NCBI GenBank assembly: GCA_007120095.1
Contig: SKOM01000032.1
Coordinates: 1 to 9,410 of the forward strand
Source: Candidatus Competibacteraceae bacterium
GTDB taxonomy: Bacteria > Pseudomonadota > Gammaproteobacteria > Competibacterales > Competibacteraceae
DNA: 9,410 bases
Direction: 5' to 3'
Shown: in pieces, positions 5,161 to 9,410 of the stretch
How the letters are laid out: every line of letters starts with the position of its first letter
Numbering within the stretch: position 1 is the stretch's first letter
Position numbers and translations under genes: made by a program
Notes under the pieces: generated by a model
Told to the model about the DNA's origin: nothing
What the model saw: only the letters and a program-made list of their open reading frames with translations
Databases searched by the model: none

Positions 5161-7749
5161 TTACGGCCGTGCTTCGGTTGTAATCGGCGCAACCTGTATC
5201 GCATCCCATGTCCCGGTTAAGGCATAGCGATAGCGAATCGCCTGATCAAATTCACTTTTCAGGAATTGATCGGCTAAGAACACCGCCGCCCCCACCACCG
5301 GTCCGGCCGCCAATGTACTGGCTAAGGCTAAAGGGATACCAATTTCTGGAGTCACCGTAACCACTTGATCGACCCGCCGCTGTTGCAAATCCAGTAACCC
5401 CGTTATGGTGAACCGTGCCGCTGGCCCGGTAATTTGTAACATCTCGGTCACCAATTGCCCCTGGTGAAGACTGAACTGACCTTTGATACGGTCGAAAGCC
5501 AGACCGGTTCGGGTGATGTCGGCAAAATTCAGTTGCAGGCGCCGCTTCAGGCTGTTGAGATTAAGCAAACCCAACAGCCGTCCCAGACCGGGCTCGATCT
5601 CGGTCAGCATTCCCTCACCGATGTCCATATCCAGCTCGCCCTGCAATTCAGCCAATCCGATGGCGAACGGTGATCCCGGCCAGCGCAGCGCCAAGGACAA
5701 ACGCATCGGCGCCCGCTCGAGCCCGCCCAGATCGAATAATGCCAGCAGTTCACCGAGGCTATCGCTGTCAATATCAGCTTGCAGCGTCGTCTCAGTGCGG
5801 GTATCGCTTAGACGCCACGCGCCCTGCCATTGCCAGCGATGTTGAGGGTGGTGTAACTGGCCATCGACCAGACGGTAGCCCCGGTCATCGGGTTGTCCCT
5901 GCACGGTCAACTGCCCCAGTTCGCGCTGCTGCCAGAACAAGTCCCTGACGGTCACCATGATCGGCGGCAGGTGCTGCGGTCGCAGAAGCGCGAACGGGTT
6001 CAGCGCATAGTGCCCCCCCTGCTGGGATACTAAATCCAGGTGATCCAAGGCCAGCCACAAGGGTTGTTCGGCTTGAGCAGGCAGCGTTAAATAACCTTGC
6101 AGGCGCGGACCGGATAACGCGATTTGCAGGCCGGCTGCGGCATTGGTTTGTCCGTTTAACTCGACCTCACCCAAGGCATAACCGGCGATAACAGGATTAT
6201 TGAGCGTGCCGGTGATCCGCTGCACACGCCCATCCACAACCTGGTACAGACGGATATCCTGCAGCGGGCCATAATCCAAACGCCACTCCAACTCCTGCCG
6301 CTCGGCTGCCAGCCGCACCCGACCAGGATGCCCAGCGAATTGCCCGGTGAAATCACCCCGCTGTACGCCTGCGGTAGTAAATTCCAAAACACCATTCACC
6401 TGTTCTACAGTCAATGCCGGTTCGGTCCAGCGACCGGTGGCCTGGCTGACGAATACAGCCCCGTTGACTGCGGTGGTCGTTGCGGTCGCGGTTAATGGCA
6501 GTTGTAAATCCAGTTGCGTCAAACCCTGACCGGTTAGCTGTAACGGGGTCAGATACGCGCTTAACTGAGGCTCCAAAGGCGTTTTCAGCAGGCTTTGCCG
6601 CAGACGGGATAAGTCACCGACGAGTTCACCATTAAGTTGTAAATGGGCCGCAGTTAAATCCTCAATCACAGCGCGGGTCGAGCGCAACTGCTGATCGTCC
6701 AGGCGACCGGCCTCGGCCTCAATGGTCAAACTCTGACCGTGAAACCGTAGCTCCGCTTGCAGGTGTTCAATCACCGGCCAGTCGGAGTGATACGCCAGGT
6801 ACATATCCGGTGTGTGCAGGGTCAGTAGGAACTCGCCGGAGCTGGCGTCAAAGGGAAAATCAGCCGCACGGCCACGCAGTATTAAGCGTCCATCGTTGAG
6901 CTGACCGGCCTGAAGTGACCGGGCTAACCAGTTACGCAGTCCTGGATTGTGCTCCCTCGGCCAATAAGCGGGAATGCGGCGGACATCGGGGATGTGAAAA
7001 TCGGCGCTGAGATCCAAATAGAGATCGCCAGACTGTGAGGACACTGCCCCCTGGAGCCTGAGATCCAGATCGGCATTGACTGCGGCCAAGTCTTGGGTGC
7101 GCAATGCCCAACCGTCTGCCTGGGGCTGCCACTCCAGAGTCCCGGTGAGGCGATCAAAGCTCAGGTTTTGCCCATGCGACAGCCCGTCGATGCGCACATC
7201 GGTACTGTCCAGCGCCAGGCTTAAATGTTCGCGCCCTACTTGAAGAAAGCCACTCAAATTGATCCATTCCGAACCATCAAGCAGTTCTGGCAATACCAGT
7301 TTGGCCAGATGGAGATCAGCCTGCTCAATCCTTAGCCAATCGGGCAACGCTGCGGGAGCACCGGCTGAAAATTCGGGGACACTCACAACCCCCTGGTGCA
7401 GTCGCACACGGTTCCACACCAAACGACGCTCCAATAGAGAGGCGCTCATATCCAGGCGGACGCGCAACCGTTCGGCGCGCAGCCGCTCTTGGCCAGCCTG
7501 TTGCAGTTGCAGCCCGAAAATATCGATATCCGGCCCCCAACCCCACCAGTCCAGTCGCAAGGTATCAAGCGTCACGTCATAGCCTGCCGGCAGGACGAAG
7601 TGGATGAATGGCTGGGCATGGCGTTCAATCCACGGTGTGGCCAGCCGCAAACTCAGCAACAACACCGCCATAGCCAACAGCCCGGCTGTGGCGAGCCACA
7701 GGCTGCCTCGCCACAGCCGGGCTAGCCCTGTAAGCGCTAAAGCACGCAT
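5161..7749 (-). CDS. yhdP: YhdP family AsmA-like envelope protein (short form)
   Basis: An 862-residue protein with one N-terminal membrane segment (about residues 16-36, Leu/Ala-rich) and a long region of short beta-like repeats, as in AsmA/TamB-type proteins. E. coli YhdP spans the periplasm and takes part in phospholipid transport to the outer membrane; that function is inferred here. Family marks are YWPREHNPGLRNWLARSLQAG (about 266-286) and a C-terminus with IEPGLGRLLGLLNLNSLKRRL, VTPEIGIPLALAST and GPVVGAAVFLADQFL. It is about 400 residues shorter than E. coli YhdP (about 1,266). The main losses seem to lie before the YWPREHNP block and in the later middle, with no stop or frameshift visible. 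ATG 7749 is preferred over TTG 7752: it forms TGATG with the rng stop. No strong Shine-Dalgarno sequence is seen, which fits coupled re-initiation. Confidence 0.88.
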   Translation of the reverse strand: MRALALTGLARLWRGSLWLATAGLLAMAVLLLSLRLATPWIERHAQPFIHFVLPAGYDVTLDTLRLDWWGWGPDIDIFGLQLQQAGQERLRAERLRVRLDMSASLLERRLVWNRVRLHQGVVSVPEFSAGAPAALPDWLRIEQADLHLAKLVLPELLDGSEWINLSGFLQVGREHLSLALDSTDVRIDGLSHGQNLSFDRLTGTLEWQPQADGWALRTQDLAAVNADLDLRLQGAVSSQSGDLYLDLSADFHIPDVRRIPAYWPREHNPGLRNWLARSLQAGQLNDGRLILRGRAADFPFDASSGEFLLTLHTPDMYLAYHSDWPVIEHLQAELRFHGQSLTIEAEAGRLDDQQLRSTRAVIEDLTAAHLQLNGELVGDLSRLRQSLLKTPLEPQLSAYLTPLQLTGQGLTQLDLQLPLTATATTTAVNGAVFVSQATGRWTEPALTVEQVNGVLEFTTAGVQRGDFTGQFAGHPGRVRLAAERQELEWRLDYGPLQDIRLYQVVDGRVQRITGTLNNPVIAGYALGEVELNGQTNAAAGLQIALSGPRLQGYLTLPAQAEQPLWLALDHLDLVSQQGGHYALNPFALLRPQHLPPIMVTVRDLFWQQRELGQLTVQGQPDDRGYRLVDGQLHHPQHRWQWQGAWRLSDTRTETTLQADIDSDSLGELLALFDLGGLERAPMRLSLALRWPGSPFAIGLAELQGELDMDIGEGMLTEIEPGLGRLLGLLNLNSLKRRLQLNFADITRTGLAFDRIKGQFSLHQGQLVTEMLQITGPAARFTITGLLDLQQRRVDQVVTVTPEIGIPLALASTLAAGPVVGAAVFLADQFLKSEFDQAIRYRYALTGTWDAIQVAPITTEARP

Positions 7750-9218
7750 CAAACCATCAGCACAACATCGTATTGCTCTTGAGTATAGAGCACTTCAGAT
7801 TGGAATTTGATCGGTTTGCCGATCAGACCCTCTAATTCAGCAACACTACCCGACTCCTCATCGAGCATCAGATCCACCACCTCTTGCGAGGCCAGGACTA
7901 AAAATTGGCAGGCTTCATACTGACGCGCTTCACGCATAATTTCACGGAAAATTTCATAACATACGGTCTCGGCGGTTTTGACGTTGCCACGACCGCAGCA
8001 GGTTGGGCAGGGTTCACACATAATCTGTTCCAAACTTTCGCGAACCCGCTTGCGGGTCATTTCCTCCAAGCCCAGGGCTGAAACCTCGGAAATATGACTT
8101 TTGGCCCGATCTTTTTCCAGACTGCGCTCCAGCGATTTCAACACCTGTTGTTTATGTTCTTCGCTGGACATATCAATGAAATCAATAATAATAATGCCGC
8201 CCAGGTTACGCAGCCGCAGTTGGCGGGCAATCGCCTGAGAGGCCTCCAGGTTGGTTTTAAAAATAGTTTCTTCCAGATTACGATGACCGACATAGGCACC
8301 GGTGTTAACGTCAATGGTGGTCATGGCCTCGGTTTGGTCGATGATCAGATAGCCCCCTGATTTCAGAATCACCCGCCGCGCCAGCGCCTTATCAATTTCA
8401 TCTTCAACATTGTAGAGATCAAATAAGGGACGTTCGCCAAGATAATGGTCAATCCGTGGCAGCATTTCCGGTACAAATTTTTCCGCGAAGCTTTTCAGCC
8501 GCACAAAGCCTTCATGGGAATCGATACGGACCTTCTCGACTTCAGAGCCGACAAAATCCCGTAAGACCCTCAGTTCTTGTGATAAATCCTCGTAAATAGT
8601 ATCACCCGGAATCGCCCGCTCCGCTCGATCCTGAATCGCTTCCCACAGCCTTTGCAGAAACTGCATATCAGCCCGCAGCGCCCACGATTCAGTACCTTCC
8701 GCCGCCGTGCGCACAATATAACCGCCGCCAAATTCAGTGCGGAAGGTATTAACGACCTCTTTAAGGCGCTGGCGCTCAGTCTCATCGTCGATCTTTACCG
8801 ATATACCCATGGCATCGGAATTGGACAATAACACCAAGTATCGCGAGGGTATGGAAATATGGGTAGTCAAACGCGCACCCTTGGTTCCGATAGCATCCTT
8901 GACGACTTGCACCACCAATTCCTGACCGCTGTGCAGCAGCTCATTGATCTGCAAAGAGCGCCGTTCCGGATTACCGCTATCTGTGCGAAATGCCCCCTGC
9001 ACATCAGAAACATGCAAAAATGCGGCACGATCCAGACCAATATCGACAAAAGCGGCTTCCATACCGGGCAACACGCGACAGACCCGCCCCTTGTAGATAT
9101 TACCCACCAAGCCCCGACGACGGTCACGCTCCAGGAATAATTCCTGCAGCATGCCATTTTCCACCACCGCCACGCGGGTTTCCCGCGGGGTGACATTGAT
9201 TAGAATCTCTTCACTCAT
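7749..9218 (-). CDS. rng: Ribonuclease G
   Basis: An endoribonuclease of the RNase E/G family. It has 489 residues, the same as E. coli RNase G, with no RNase E-type C-terminal scaffold. The N-terminal S1 domain (about 36-115) contains GNIYKGRV and FVDIGLDRAAFLH. The 5'-monophosphate sensor has VRTAAEG (169-175). The metal-binding catalytic residues are Asp303 (TTIDVNTG) and Asp346 (IIIIDFIDM), at the same numbers as in RNase E. The zinc link is CPTC (Cys404, Cys407), followed by another Cys where E. coli RNase G has His. RNase G matures the 5' end of 16S rRNA and degrades some mRNAs. The ATG start overlaps the maf stop (ATGA) and has CGGAG 5 nt upstream (9228-9224). The stop overlaps the yhdP start by one base. 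Confidence 0.97.
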   Translation of the reverse strand: MSEEILINVTPRETRVAVVENGMLQELFLERDRRRGLVGNIYKGRVCRVLPGMEAAFVDIGLDRAAFLHVSDVQGAFRTDSGNPERRSLQINELLHSGQELVVQVVKDAIGTKGARLTTHISIPSRYLVLLSNSDAMGISVKIDDETERQRLKEVVNTFRTEFGGGYIVRTAAEGTESWALRADMQFLQRLWEAIQDRAERAIPGDTIYEDLSQELRVLRDFVGSEVEKVRIDSHEGFVRLKSFAEKFVPEMLPRIDHYLGERPLFDLYNVEDEIDKALARRVILKSGGYLIIDQTEAMTTIDVNTGAYVGHRNLEETIFKTNLEASQAIARQLRLRNLGGIIIIDFIDMSSEEHKQQVLKSLERSLEKDRAKSHISEVSALGLEEMTRKRVRESLEQIMCEPCPTCCGRGNVKTAETVCYEIFREIMREARQYEACQFLVLASQEVVDLMLDEESGSVAELEGLIGKPIKFQSEVLYTQEQYDVVLMV

Positions 9219-9410
9219 GAAGGCTCCGTTGCTGGGCTAGGCCGGTCTAAAATGTCGATGCCGAATTCACGCAATAGCGCGATGGTTTCAAATAAAGGCA
9301 GTCCCATTACGCCGGAGTGGCTGCCGTGTAACTCGCGCACAAATCCAGCCCCCAGACCTTGAATACCATAGGCCCCGGCCTTATCCATAGGCTCTCCAGT
9401 ATCCCAATAG
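9215..9410 (-). CDS. Maf/YhdE-type nucleoside triphosphate pyrophosphatase (C-terminal part)
   Basis: The last 64 residues of a Maf protein, read leftward; the start lies beyond the right edge. Visible are GEPMDKAGAYGIQGLG, a nearly invariant block of the family, and GVMGLPLFET near the C-terminus. KAGAYGIQG is the pattern of the YhdE subfamily (dTTP/UTP pyrophosphatases) and differs from YceF-type Maf, so hydrolysis of dTTP, UTP or modified pyrimidine triphosphates to the monophosphate is the likely activity. The TGA stop (9217-9215) overlaps the rng start as ATGA. The maf-rng-yhdP order is the same as yhdE-rng-yhdP in E. coli, which supports the calls for all three. Confidence 0.93.
   Translation of the reverse strand, partial: YWDTGEPMDKAGAYGIQGLGAGFVRELHGSHSGVMGLPLFETIALLREFGIDILDRPSPATEPS

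Noticed and set aside
4807..5220. A 137-codon plus-strand frame opposite the purD start
   Set aside because: It overlaps conserved purD coding and the spacer, with no motif or ribosome binding site.
7750..7752. TTG as the start of yhdP
   Set aside because: The next codon is ATG and forms the classic TGATG junction with the rng stop, so TTG is the less likely choice.

Overview
This window looks like housekeeping DNA from a gammaproteobacterium of moderate GC content. Two things suggest this. The proteins align closely, from memory, with Escherichia coli RhlB, TrxA, Rho, PurD, RNase G and Maf/YhdE. Two gene orders are also the enteric/gammaproteobacterial ones: rhlB divergent from trxA-rho, and maf-rng-yhdP. 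I cannot name a genus from this sequence.

Layout. 1-591 (+) is the C-terminal part of a sigma-54-dependent (NtrC-type) transcription activator whose start lies outside the window. Facing it, and overlapping it by 4 nt, is rhlB (588-1847, -), a DEAD-box RNA helicase. A 191-bp divergent spacer leads to trxA (2039-2365, +). A 174-bp C-rich leader then leads to rho (2540-3796, +). Only 8 bp after rho, and facing it, is the end of a leftward cluster that reads from the right edge as maf (partial, 9410-9215), rng (9218-7749), yhdP (7749-5161) and purD (5106-3805). The first three of these genes overlap at stop/start codons; purD follows after 54 bp. This group is probably one operon. No intergenic stretch exceeds 300 bases.

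How the genes work together. Three of the genes act in RNA turnover and transcription termination: RhlB, Rho and RNase G. In E. coli they sit in two separate loci, which are joined here through purD. TrxA is the general disulfide reductant, PurD makes GAR in purine synthesis, YhdP is an AsmA-like envelope protein linked to lipid transport, and Maf is a nucleotide pyrophosphatase.

I see no mobile element, CRISPR array, tRNA, defence system or other clearly undescribed system. The most interesting region is the trxA-rho spacer. It holds a 60-nt stretch with 23 C and only 6 G (rut-like). It also holds a possible 36-codon leader ORF whose stop overlaps the rho start codon as ATGA. This suggests autoregulated, Rho-dependent attenuation of rho. 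Other oddities are a Phe-to-Cys change in a conserved PurD motif, a YhdP about a third shorter than the E. coli protein, and two convergent gene pairs with no room for a terminator between them.
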